In this document: positions 11,345 through 21,935 of the stretch, piece after piece
How the letters are laid out: every line of letters begins with the position of its first letter
How positions within the stretch are numbered: the first letter of the stretch is position 1
Assembly (NCBI GenBank): GCA_963693315.1
Contig: OY856186.1
Location: 459,853,360 to 459,917,359, forward strand
Length of the DNA stretch: 64,000 nt
Direction: 5' to 3'
Origin: Diogma glabrata
Taxonomy: Eukaryota > Arthropoda > Insecta > Diptera > Cylindrotomidae
Program-made: the position numbers and the translations under genes
The notes under the pieces: generated by a model
Told to the model about the DNA's origin: nothing
Seen by the model: the letters and a program-made list of their open reading frames with translations, nothing else
The model's database searches: none

Positions 11345-12085
11345 CTAACACTTTTTACTAAAACTTGTGCCATTTTTATAAAAAATGCGACGTGTAAATT
11401 GTCATATAATATCTATTACTTGAATAATACGTTACTGTCTTTCTAAGTTTTAATATAATTTAATATTGTTATTTTCTTGCCTAACCATTTTGTTGGAAGA
11501 TGATCGTTTCATGTAATAGCAGTGACATATAATAGCGAAAGTAATTTAAAAACGCGTTGATTTCAACAAAAAAACTAGAATCTCTGGTGATTTTTAAGAA
11601 AACTTTATACAGTTTTTAAACGTTTACATGCACCATTAAAATATTTTAAAAAAAATTAATCTAACTTTAGTAATATTTTTAATGATATATCATAAATTGT
11701 ATATTTTCTAATAATATTAAAACGAATTTGTTTATAATCAAACTAAACATAACAGTTTCATTCAACCTAAAATGTGATAGCTTCATACTTACGTTAGTCT
11801 GAGTAGTTAAGATAACATATTAAAAAGGGAATAGGCGAAAATAATTCGAATAAATTTAAGTCAAACAATTCTTGATAGTATTTGTAGAAAGATCTATATG
11901 ACCCTTAGTAAATTTAGGCTTCCTGCCTCTTTTACTCCTCGGCTTGGAATAACAAACTTAAGTTAATAAGACCGTTGTACCACACTTGGTCTATTGTTGG
12001 GCAGTCCCTTCAGCATGCTCTGTAGCCAACCAATTGGTTGTAAATGTAAATAGTTTCTTGGTTTTAATATTTTCATGATTATGTT
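11345..12085. other. AT-rich intergenic DNA, nothing recognised
   Basis: No ORF of interest, no repeat shared with the rest of the window and no splice-bounded segment noticed. Confidence 0.4.
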
Positions 12086-12835
12086 CTGTTTCTACGTTAG
12101 CTTTTTTTTTTTTTTAAATAAAATGTGTTGTGTAATAGGGTTTAGAATATGTGTCACAACAACACATAAATACCTTTTAAGACCTAGGTCTAGACCTGGG
12201 TCCCACAACAACTGGCGTTCTAAGGTGTTGATTAACGCTTTCTTTAAACCTCTGCGGGTTGAAGCCACCTAAGACTAAGTGTTCCGGAAAACTATTCCAT
12301 TTGTACGCAGTTCGGACAAAGAAGTCTCTCTGCGATCTGCAAGTATGACAGCGCGGGATCTTTACCGTTTCACTGGTTGCGGCAGCCGATTGTCGTGTGG
12401 AACGGGGGTAAGAATAAGTTTGAGGCATAATGCCGCTGATTTCATCTGAGCACTGTTGATGTCGATATTTGTAAAAAACAACGGGGTCAGCAACAGTGCG
12501 ACGATGTTGTAGGGAATCAAGTTTTGATGTCAAAGCTCGATCACCCACAATTCGTATAGCCCGCTTTTGAACAGAGTCCAAGAGGGCCAAGATGGAAACA
12601 GAGGCAGCACCCCAAACTTGACAACAGTACTCCATACAGGTCCCTGAATAGGACTTATAAACATGGAGCAATTGGTAAGGAGTGAAAATTTTTTTGCATA
12701 AATTTAGGAGGCCGAGTTTTTTAGACGCGCTTTTTGCCATCGCCATTACATGATCGTTCCAGAGTAGGTCATTTGAAACTGTGACACCCAATAAACGAAT
12801 GTTTTTACATTCACCTATTGGTTCATCTTAGATAA
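12086..12835 (-). mobile_element. 5'-truncated LINE (CR1/Jockey group) with poly(A) tail
   Basis: Minus-strand frame 12791-12177 is the C-terminal part of a LINE reverse transcriptase: LLGVTVSNDLLWNDHV, SKKLGLLNLCKKIFTP, CMEYCCQVWG, LDSVQKRAIRIVGD, LDSLQHRRTVAD, IPRCHTCRSQRDFFVRTAYKWN. It ends close to the 3' UTR (about 12250-12120) and a poly(A) run (T-run at about 12102-12115 on the plus strand). The RT catalytic half is missing, as in typical incomplete reverse transcription. Its last ~120 bp, including the end of the ORF, is shared with the short elements at 21.8, 37.6, 53.5 and 56.4 kb. Confidence 0.88.
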
Positions 12836-14050
12836 CAGCACATATTTTTGTTCGTTTATGTTCAAATACAATAGTTGAAATTTTGAAAAGCCAAAAAGGA
12901 ACAATAATTGTTTATGGTCGATTATGTCTAGTATGCAAAAACTCATTTGTAATACATGTTTTGAAAAAAAAAAATAAAAAAAAAGTTTACAGAACCAAAG
13001 CTTGTTAGAGCGTGACTTTCAAATAATCAAGTAACTGGATCTTCTCAATCGCAATCCGGGCAATCTCAAAAGAATCGTCGTAAACAAGGATGGCGAAAAT
13101 GAATGAGCCTAAGCAATCCTGCTGATAGTCTGGTTGATAGAGCTTCATATAGTTGACTTTTTCATCACCACTAGGTCCAGACAGTCTTGGAAAATGAAAT
13201 TTAAATACCATCAATAATTCGAAAACATTATAGTTTTTCGTTTGGTCTCCAGCTAATATTAGAATTCGGTTTCAATTTCATAAACATCTAAAAATCTGTC
13301 AATTCTAAAGAATAACAATACAAACAGATTTATCGATTTCTCTTCCGGACTCTCATTTACGAATTGTCAGTCTCATAAGTCGCGCAAATATAACAAGAAG
13401 TAGAACATTTCCTGAAAGAAAAAACATATAAGGGGTAAATAGAGAGAGAATATTTTTCCGACCCTGACCTGTGTAGATTTCAAAATTAATTTTCTTATCA
13501 ACGAACTTTTACGATATTTTAGTTTGTAGTTCGGTTTCTAACTCTCAATAGATTTAAATATTGTCGTTGACTTAATTTGGCCGCAATGCAAATAAATTGG
13601 AAATGGAAATTTTGGAACTAGACGGAAATTTTTTTATTTTTACTATATATCCATTTCGAAAGCTTTGCTTTCATCGTCCGTTGTATCTAAAAAACTCAAA
13701 ACTTATACAGAAGATGAAGAGATAGATGACTAAGGAGTTCTTCTTTCATCATTAAAAATTAAATTATTTTGTTTAGATTTAAACAAACGTAAAATGGTTT
13801 TTATCTCTTAATTTCGACTTACATTTTGGAATATTCGACAATTCTGTGATTGAAAAAATTAAGACAAGGAAAAGGAAAAATTGTCGAATAGCGATAAGGG
13901 TCAAACCCACGAAACGCAATTTTCAATAACAATTATTAATATATGTATGTATAGCGAAACAAAACCAAATCATAATTTTTGACGTCAGTACTATCAAACA
14001 ATTACCTTTTTCAAATAATTTGTAATAATTCTCCAATTTCCTCTGCTTAA
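12836..14050. other. AT-rich DNA, nothing recognised
   Basis: The minus-strand open frame at 13005-13214 has no domain and no splice context. No repeats in common with other parts of the window were seen. Confidence 0.35.
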
Positions 14051-14056
14051 TAAAAA

Positions 14057-14151
14057 GCCGCGTTCGATTTGACTGAAGCAACTGAAGCAAATGAAAAATT
14101 GAATGCAATTGTTGTTGTTTTTTCAGTTGTTTCAGTCAAATCGAACGCACC
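14057..14151. repeat. Hairpin MITE-like repeat, copy 1
   Basis: An imperfect inverted repeat of about 95 bp. The left arm is GCGTTCGATTTGACTGAAGC and so on; the right arm is its reverse complement, ending CAGTCAAATCGAACGCAC. A short AT-rich centre with GTTGTTGTT lies between. A second copy is at 17116-17189. No clear target duplication is visible. Confidence 0.65.
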
Positions 14152-14457
14152 TAATATAAAATCCTTTCTCATTTATTTTCCTTATCACCCCAATTCTCTT
14201 AACGTTAGTCTAGTCTAATTTAAAATTTTCTTTGTATAGAAGTCATGATTTCCCGTTTATGAAAAATTGATTTCCTGTTTAGGAAAATTACAAATCATTA
14301 CTAAATACAAATTGTAATATTTTTATTTTCAATTATATTGGGATAAAGTGGAAAATCATATTCATTAGATAATTTGTTATTATGAAGTGTAAAAATTAGT
14401 GCTTGTGTAGTGAAAATGAAAACATGAAAAATATAATAAATGAGGAAAAACTTGCAT

Positions 14458-15049
14458 ATGGCCACTAACGAGCCAGCCCCATTGAGGGCAGGCAACGAAT
14501 GGAGCTTTCTAACATCAAAAATATTCAAAAAGAAAAACTACGGTAAATTTCTAATTTAAATGAAAAATTTTACAGTATCTAAGATCCGTTTGTATTGGAT
14601 ATAATATCAATGCTATCCATAGTTTTTTTTATTATCGTATCGATTACTTGCTTTTGTTTTTAATCTTACAACAAATAGTTATGTCAATTTAGTCAATCTA
14701 AAATTGTAACAGAATAAATGAAAAATCGATTTTCATCTTATTGATTAAATGCCTTGACCTAAATATTGTTTAATATTTTAGAGTTGAGCGAGGGGTAAAA
14801 TGTGGCTTAAAATTCAGGAAACATTTATGGCTTATTTCTGTTTAAGTTTTAGTATTTTATTATGTATAAATAGAATTGATTTTTTTTCACATTTGTTCTT
14901 TCTTTAGTATTCTTTCAAATACATGCAGGCATTTCATATTGATCCACAAATTTTTTATGCTTTACCCGTTCTTGTTGCATGCAGGAGATGGAGGGATTAT
15001 TGAAGATGTTGCTTTTATAAGATTCCTAACTAAATTAAGTAGACCATAG
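14458..15049 (+). CDS. Candidate two-exon small protein of about 50 residues
   Basis: Exon 1 (14458-14542) opens at ATG and encodes MATNEPAPLRAGNEWSF and onward, then a KKK cluster. It stands out as a GC-richer, codon-like island in AT-rich surroundings. It ends at a good donor (TACG/GTAAAT). The next convincing acceptor (TTGCATGCAG/GA, exon 2 at 14985) restores the same phase and reads DGGIIEDVAFIRFLTKLSRP before TAG (15047-15049). A poly(A) signal AATAAA follows at 15144. No signal peptide or membrane span is evident; a basic amphipathic segment sits in the middle. I do not recognise the family. It could be a small nuclear-encoded protein or the first exons of something larger. Confidence 0.45.
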
Positions 15050-15143
15050 ACTTTTGCTTCTTTAAATTACTATAATAGGGATGATAATTAGTATCTTCAA
15101 ACGGTAACTTATTTCGTAAGGTAAATTTTAAAGTTTTAGACAC

Positions 15144-15149
15144 AATAAA
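15144..15149 (+). terminator. Poly(A) signal candidate after the small gene
   Basis: AATAAA (followed by another overlapping copy) 95 bases downstream of the TAG stop at 15047. In DNA this AT-rich the hexamer alone is weak evidence. Confidence 0.35.
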
Positions 15150-15985
15150 ATAAAAAATTTCTCTTTTTTAAATTAATTAATTTTTTCTTTCGTATTTTCA
15201 AAATCTCTTAATCGTTTATATATACGTAATAACAAACATGACAGTCACAAATCTTAAGTGGAGTTCACTCATACATAACTGCAATGCGATTGTTTGAAAC
15301 GTCAACCAAAAACTGAGATATTATTGTGAATTACCTCTAAAGAGTTTTCCATACAGGAACACGTTGACTGTTAATAAGCGTTCTTCGACTGTAGTAATTT
15401 TACAACTCAAACTGTTTTTCTGAGCGAGTTTCTCTTAAAAAGGTAACTTCATTGATAATTCTTTATGCGTTATCTGCCCAGTCCGCCCATAGCGTGCATT
15501 CCATTTCCAATTTATCAGATGTTTTGGCTTGCTATCTGTTAACTTCAAAACACACTGATCAACACACCAATTAATAATTTATTAATTTAAATTATTGATT
15601 TAATTTAATTAAAAATCGATTGAAAACGATGTGACCTGAATGCAATTTGAATCCGGTTCCTCTGTGTCCAAGTCTAGCTTGTCTCAAGTCAAGTCCCGGC
15701 TGGAACACACAGCACATGTCATCTAAAAGTAAGTAATAATCAATCAAATCAAGGCATTTCCATCATGTTTCAAACGTCAATATATTTTAAACTACTTATT
15801 GATTCGTAACTTTAGTAAATTAATTAGGCTTTAGTAAGTTTTTTTTTTTTATTAATTAGTTAGACATGTTTAGCACACTAAATATGAAATATTCATTATT
15901 TAGACTCTTTGAATATCCGAAGATACCATGTCAACTATGAAGGAAGGAGATGAGGAAAATGGAAGGAATGGGGATATAGGGATGA
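15150..15985. other. AT-rich DNA, nothing recognised
   Basis: No coding frame, repeat or splice-bounded segment noticed. Confidence 0.35.
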
Positions 15986-16715
15986 CTATACTAATTGTTT
16001 TAAATGATGATGGACATTTTCTTTAAATGCCTGAGGGGAAAATTCATCGGGAAATACAGAGGAAGGCATTGAGTTCCATAATTTGGCCGCTCTATTAAAA
16101 TAGTCGTTTTGGAAGGACACAGTTCTACAACGAGGTAATTGTACAACAAATGGATGGGATAACTCGGCAGCTCTTGTTTGTCGATTATACTGCGCACACG
16201 ATGGAAGGATATTTTGAATTTCCTTAGAGGAGAATTCGCTAAAGTCATATTTATAGTAGATTGACAATTCAGCCACATTTCTTCTGTGCTGGAGTGAATC
16301 AAGCTGGTCCGTTAGTTCGGTATTACCAATCAACCGTATTGCGTTTCTCTGTACAGAGTCTAGACAATTTATTGTTGACTGACAAGCACCTCCCCAAACA
16401 TGACAGCAGTACTCCATACATGGACGAATAAAGGACTTGAAGATTAGCAAAATTTGCTCGGGATTGAAATACTTTTTACATCGACTCAAGAATCCTAATT
16501 TTTGCATTGCAGATTTAGCGAGGTTGAACACATGTTTATTCCATTTCAGGTTATTTTGAATATCCACTCCAAGAAGTCTAACTGATTCAACCTCACGCAA
16601 TTCCTCATGGTTTATTTTAATAGGAAAATTTGTATGTCGCTCTATTCGTGAAAGACGGCATCATTTGGTTTTGGTTGGATTAAATGAAACAAGATTACGA
16701 TCGAAGAAGTATACG
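15986..16715 (-). mobile_element. 5'-truncated LINE RT C-terminal fragment (CR1/Jockey group)
   Basis: Minus-strand frame 16600-15986 reads VRLLGVDIQNNLKWNKHV, QKLGFLSRCKKYFNP, CMEYCCHVWGG, LDSVQRNAIRLIGN, LDSLQHRRNVAELSIYYK, NDYFNRAAKLWNSMPSSVFP, LKQLV and then stop. Degraded sequence with NLVSFNPTKT extends it to about 16715. It is the same domain as at 12177-12791 but clearly a different, better preserved subfamily. The RT core is absent (5' truncation). No poly(A) tail is obvious below 15986. Confidence 0.87.
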
Positions 16716-17115
16716 GTTACGAAGTATACGGTTTTAGTTTTAGTTAGTATTTAGTAAGGGTTTTAGTAAGTATACGACGCTTTTATTACTTAACAACAAC
16801 AGAACAACAATACAGCAAACAATATCCCTTCAATGACGTCAGAACCTCTAACGATGTAACATTTGAGCCGTTTATTAAAATTCACTAAATTATTTAATTT
16901 TTCGCTGACGGTTAACAATATCGCATTCCGACATAAATTGCCATTCGTCCTGCAAACGTTTAGACTTCTAGGGTAATACAATGTGATGTCTGTGGTGATA
17001 TCATAGTTATATAAATTATTAATAAGTTTCTGTTTCTTTTCGATATAAATACATATAGCATACAAGTGACGAAACTCTGGCATCACAATTCTTCACACGC
17101 AATTTCATAACAAGA
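16716..17115. other. AT-rich DNA, nothing recognised
   Basis: Contains a short reiteration (TTTTAGT / AGTATACG, about 16710-16775). No coding feature supported. Confidence 0.3.
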
Positions 17116-17189
17116 GCCGTGTTCGATTTGACTGAAGCAACTGAAATTGTTGTTGTTTTTTCAGTTGTTTCAGTCAAATCGAACGCACC
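17116..17189. repeat. Hairpin MITE-like repeat, copy 2
   Basis: Shorter relative of the repeat at 14057-14151. GTTCGATTTGACTGAAGCAA is followed by a GTTGTTGTT centre and TTTCAGTCAAATCGAACGCA. The arms pair almost perfectly over about 28 bp. Flanking bases differ from copy 1, so it is a dispersed repeat and not a segmental duplication. Confidence 0.65.
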
Positions 17190-17555
17190 TAAGATACCAG
17201 ATAAAAATTTGTTTTTTGCTAAACAAAATATAATAAACAAAAAACACTTACCCGCCCCGCCGTTCGTCATTTATTACTCATTAAATTTATATACCAAGTT
17301 TAATCAAAATCTCTGGATTTTATTTGAATGTCTATTTCTGCAGTATATATGACAGACAATGGATGCCTACATTAGTTGATTCTAGAATTATAATTCACTA
17401 AATTAAAATGTTCAATTGATTTCAATTTTAATTAGGATTTTTGTGAGCAATTAAACTCAAGCAACTAAGAGAATTTGAATTTTTCAATTTGAAAGCATAT
17501 TTGGTTTTTGTTCTGTATAAACTTTTCAGTTCGTTTATAAAAAACTATCTAATTG

Positions 17556-17645
17556 TGTTTCGTGCTCGGAGTCGAACCGGCACTCCTCAGTATTACACTG
17601 ATTCGAATTTTTGTGATAGACACGATATCAATTACCACATCGATA
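17556..17645 (-). repeat. tRNA-like segment (degenerate)
   Basis: On the minus strand it shows an A-box-like TGGTAATTGATA and a B-box GGTTCGACTCC, ending CGAGCACGAAACAC. It aligns loosely with the segment at 38699-38800. Acceptor and anticodon stems are poor, so I take it as a tRNA pseudogene or tRNA-derived repeat. Confidence 0.35.
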
Positions 17646-17827
17646 CGAATGGTGTTACGAGGTTGACATTACATCATACGTAACCTACTTTCATTGTAAA
17701 CACGTAAAACATCAATTCTTTCAGTTTAACTAGTTGAGGCTTACTGGAGCACCGGTGGTTTAATTTGTGGAACACATGTGGTGGTTTTAAAACGATGTTC
17801 AAGAAAACCTGAAAAACGCTTTTTGGT

Positions 17828-17886
17828 CTGACCCTGGTTGGAACCCGGGAGCTAAGAATCTCGATCAGTCAAGCTCACCACTTAAA
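17828..17886 (-). repeat. tRNA-like segment (degenerate)
   Basis: Minus strand: AAGTGGTGAGCTTGACTGAT (A-box-like), then CCCGGGTTCCAACCAGGG, a plausible B-box with T-stem. Too short and mismatched for a functional tRNA. Confidence 0.3.
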
Positions 17887-18255
17887 TTACAAAAACATAG
17901 ATTTTGAGAAACCTTCTTTACCTTAAGTATAGTTAATATACAGGAAATGATATTTCACACCAAGACACAGAAATTGTTGACATTTACTCGTCTTTAAGCC
18001 CCATGTTTCTATAAATTGTTTTTTATTTGATTCTTTTCGTGTCGCTTTTCTATTTACCGCATGTTGTCTTACTCTTTTAAGACTCCCCATAATTGTCCCT
18101 TAACAAGTTTAAATTTTTTTAAAGAAATTCTTTTTCTGTCAAAACCAAAAGTGTTACGGTTTCTAATGGATAAACAAGACAAAACATATTTGTTTTAAAA
18201 AACAAGAAAATACATACCATTAATTGTTTGTCTACACTTAATTGTTTTCTTCCAG

Positions 18256-18452
18256 TTTATCGCCAGTCGGTTCAGTACAGATAAAATTTGAAATAGGTAA
18301 AAGTTCTCAACATCAATCAATATCACTTATTTCGAAATCACCAACATCATCAACAACATCACCAATATATTCATCACTAAGCAGTCCACAGGAGTGTCAA
18401 AGTCCTGATGGATTTAGTCCGATAAGTTCAGGATCAAGTGATGCCAATTCCG
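18256..18452 (+). CDS. Internal coding exon of an unidentified serine-rich protein
   Basis: Bounded by a strong acceptor (TTGTTTTCTTCCAG/TTTATC) and a consensus donor (TTCCG/GTGAGTAA). The only frame open across its 197 nt enters in phase 2 and leaves in phase 1, and encodes a Ser/Thr/Pro-rich segment: LSPVGSVQIKFEIGKSS..., SPTSSTTSPIYSSLSSPQ, SPDGFSPISSGSSDANSG. Many S-P pairs suggest a disordered regulatory region, as in transcription factors and nuclear receptors. No structural domain lies in the exon, so the gene cannot be named. Its other exons are mostly beyond reach, apart from a possible next exon at 18959. Confidence 0.6.
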
Positions 18453-18958
18453 GTGAGTAAACATTTTTATTATGATGTGAGTATTTTGCAATTCATCTAT
18501 AGTAGTAAATTATTTTACCATCGATAGAAGGTATAAAACCAATAAAACTTAAGATCCTTGCTACTATGTCGGGAGTGGCCAAACGGATGTCTGAGATATC
18601 GCCATTGTATCGTCTACCCTAATGGGACACATAGTTTCAGTGCGTTTTAAGTAAGATATTATACTTACATTGAACCACAGTTTGTTTTCTTTTTTTCATT
18701 TGATTCTAATTCAAAATAAAAAAGTTATAAATTATATTATATACAAACTATGGTCAATGTCCGCTAAATAGATAATCTCTTTTTTAGTTCTAGTTTTTTA
18801 TAATTATTCATCGTAAAGTGGACAATTTGGTTGAAATAAAATACAAAAGCAAAATAAGAATGTTTAAAAAATTATAATAGTCGTAAATTGGAAAGAAAGG
18901 CGAATCGGTTAATAATCGAAGAATAATACTAGAACTTTTTACGTTCTTTCTGTTACAG

Positions 18959-19044
18959 TGAGTCGAATACTATTCGGTTTACACTCAGAAAAAACGAATG
19001 TTCTGTCACAAAGACTTTTAAATTTATTTGCAGCTCAAGATTTG
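18959..19044 (+). CDS. Possible next exon of the serine-rich gene
   Basis: Preceded by an excellent pyrimidine-rich acceptor (TACGTTCTTTCTGTTACAG) and followed by a consensus-like donor (TTTG/GTGAGC). Joined to the exon at 18256-18452 its frame stays open: VSRILFGLHSEKTNVLSQRL, then LNLFAAQDL. The phase match and splice sites are the only support. The frame also stays open past the donor to about 19107, so the exon end is uncertain. Confidence 0.3.
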
Positions 19045-19849
19045 GTGAGCTTGCCTTTATTAACAATCTTTAAATATGAAATAACCGGAATTAATATCAA
19101 GGTGTGATAGAAGTTCATTTGGTTAGCAGACATCACATTAAGGTTGTAGTCATTTTGTACATATTTCTTTTAGGGTCGAATCTCGAAAAAGTTTGAATGT
19201 ACTTTGTTATAATAATCAGATGTTGAGGTGGATATTGCATAGAAATTAAGGATTGTTTGAATATCTTTAACAATATTTAAATATCTATACAAATTTATAA
19301 TAATGTATCTGAAGTTTTTTAATAAGGTTTAAATATTTTTGATAAAAGGCGACAATTTGTTTCTTCAAAGTTATTAAAATATTGCAATGTTTCTTAAATT
19401 AAGTGCTCTTTAAAATGAATCAAAAAAGCTTTTTTCTGCACCCTAGTCCACTCCCATCCTCTTAAAATGCTGAATTATAAATATTTGACATTTCGCTATA
19501 TTTACGTTGAAAATTTACTAAAGTGGATTTTTTTAATTTTTTATGTCAACAAAGCTCGGAACCTCGGAGACATACTTATTACACTTTTTTGACAATAATT
19601 CAAAAACTCTGCACTGCACAATTGGAAAAGAAATTGCAATTTTTCTTCAATCCAGTGTGATTTTATATGGTGTATGATTTGGTTATTTCTAGCACTTCTT
19701 CCGTCACAAGAGAATTCACAAAGCAATGTGAAAATTAAATGACGGAAAATCAAATCGATGTCATATCATGATCTCTAAGAGACACTCTACAGGTGTAACT
19801 GACGTTCGATCATACATAGGTAGGTGCTGATATGGACGATCTGATATGG
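19045..19849. other. AT-rich DNA, nothing recognised
   Basis: Only a minus-strand open frame at 19541-19753, with no domain. No repeat relation noticed. Confidence 0.3.
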
Positions 19850-21410
19850 TACGATCATATGCTTGCCATCTTTCACTAGTGCAAGTTATCATTTTCATTC
19901 AATCGACAAGCAAAGAACACAGTGCGCTGGAGGGTCGACGAATTTAAACATCCAGAAACGCTGAATAGATATCAGGACGAAGTGACGCAAAACATAGAAG
20001 AACATGAAAGCCCTCCAGAGATGTCATTAAACATTCAAGAAGGGTGGCAAACCCTTCCACAAACTACAATCGGAAAACGACAGCCGAGATCACGCAACGA
20101 ATGAAAAATGGTTTGACGACCATTGCTGTCAAAGCGTTGAAAATAAACAAAAAAACAGTAAAAAATGGTGAACAAGGAACACCCAAAGCTTCCAAACTGA
20201 TTATCTATGCGCCATGAAAGTCTCATGTGGAAGAGCTCTCACGTATATACGAACTGATTCTTGCAATCTGGGACTAAGAAAAAAATTATCGTGGCATCAC
20301 ACCGCTGAACATTGTACATAAAATACTCAATAATGTTGTACTTGCACGACTCATCCCATTCGCCGAATCTATGATCGCCAAATCGACTATCAGTGTGCTT
20401 TTCATCTCAACCGTTCAATCAATGTCTTACGTTAAGTTGGATTCTGAAAAAAAAAATTGAACATCAGCTTTACGTTGATTTCAAGCAAGCATATGATATG
20501 TGGTATAGTAATTGAAGGATCAGTTTCTGATCCTTTTGAGATAACATCAGGTGTTCGATAACGTGATGCACTAGCTCCCATTCTATTTCGTTTGGATCTT
20601 GATTACATAATAAGAAAAAATAGAATCGAGACATAAAACTGCATATTTAACGAATCTAGTCAAATTCTTGGCTATGCATAGTCGATATTGTTCTTCTCAC
20701 AGCTTCGAAGAAATTCTAAACGACTTGAATTGCATCAACACGGGCAAAACGAAACTTTTAACAATATTCAGAAACTGAAACATATTCCAATCTAGATGCT
20801 GGTGACTGTGAAGTAGAACGCGGGGAAAACTTGGAAAACTTTGAATATCTGGGGTCTGTTATAACATCGTCCAATGACATACAGGGAGATAACAAATACC
20901 GAGTCACGGCCTCATATGAAATTTTTCTACGCACACTCAAAACTTCTTTCGCGGTTGTAAAACCTGATGTCGAAACTGGAGACAATTAACACTTTACAAA
21001 GCATTAACTCGATCTGTGCTAACCGTTGGAAGTGAAAATTGGACACTAACGACAAGCGATTGTAGAATTCTTTTAACATTCAAAAGGCAGACCATACGAA
21101 CAATTTATGGTCCATGTAAAGTTGTTGAAAATCAGTATAGAAACCAATATTACACAACTCCTTGGAGGTTGCGATGTAATCGGGTTCATTAAATCCAACC
21201 GGATCATATGGTTTAATCATGAACCAAGGCCTATATTACAAAGAATGATAAAAAATGGTCGTAACAACAACCCGCTGGTGTTTGTCGGAGAGAAAGACCA
21301 AGACAACACTGGCGTGATGACATCATCCAAGACCTTTGTGATATAGTATCCCGAAAATGGAGTCAACTTGTCATGGAATGAGATAAATGGAAGCTGATTC
21401 CATGCGATTT
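19850..21410 (+). mobile_element. RTE-clade LINE relic (decayed RT)
   Basis: Many frameshifts, but the plus strand can be followed: VRWRVDEFKHPETLNRYQ (about 19922), the RT finger NYRGITPLNIVHKILNNVVLARLIPF (about 20280-20360), YVDFKQAYD-like (about 20475), APILFRLDLDYIIRK (about 20570), a FEYLGSVITSSNDI-like motif (about 20840) and the C-terminal HVKLLKI ... RPRQHW.D-like segment (about 21110-21350). These are the usual landmarks of RTE-type elements. The relic runs straight into the GA microsatellite. Confidence 0.75.
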
Positions 21411-21412
21411 AA

Positions 21413-21810
<398 letters not shown>

Positions 21811-21836
21811 TAGTGGTTTCAACAAACCCTTACAAT

Positions 21837-21935
21837 CAATGTTGTTTGTGGCACCTAGGACATCAAATGTTTCTGTGTGTTGTTGTGAGACTTATCGTAA
21901 TTCCTATTATACAGCACATTTTATTTTTGAAAAAG
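21837..21935 (+). mobile_element. LINE/SINE 3' tail fragment
   Basis: Matches on the plus strand the 3' terminal segment shared by the LINE at 12.1 kb and the short elements at 37.6, 53.5 and 56.4 kb: CACAACA-rich, GTAATTCCTATTATACAGCACATTTTATTTTTGAAAA. The poly(A) is degenerate. Confidence 0.7.
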
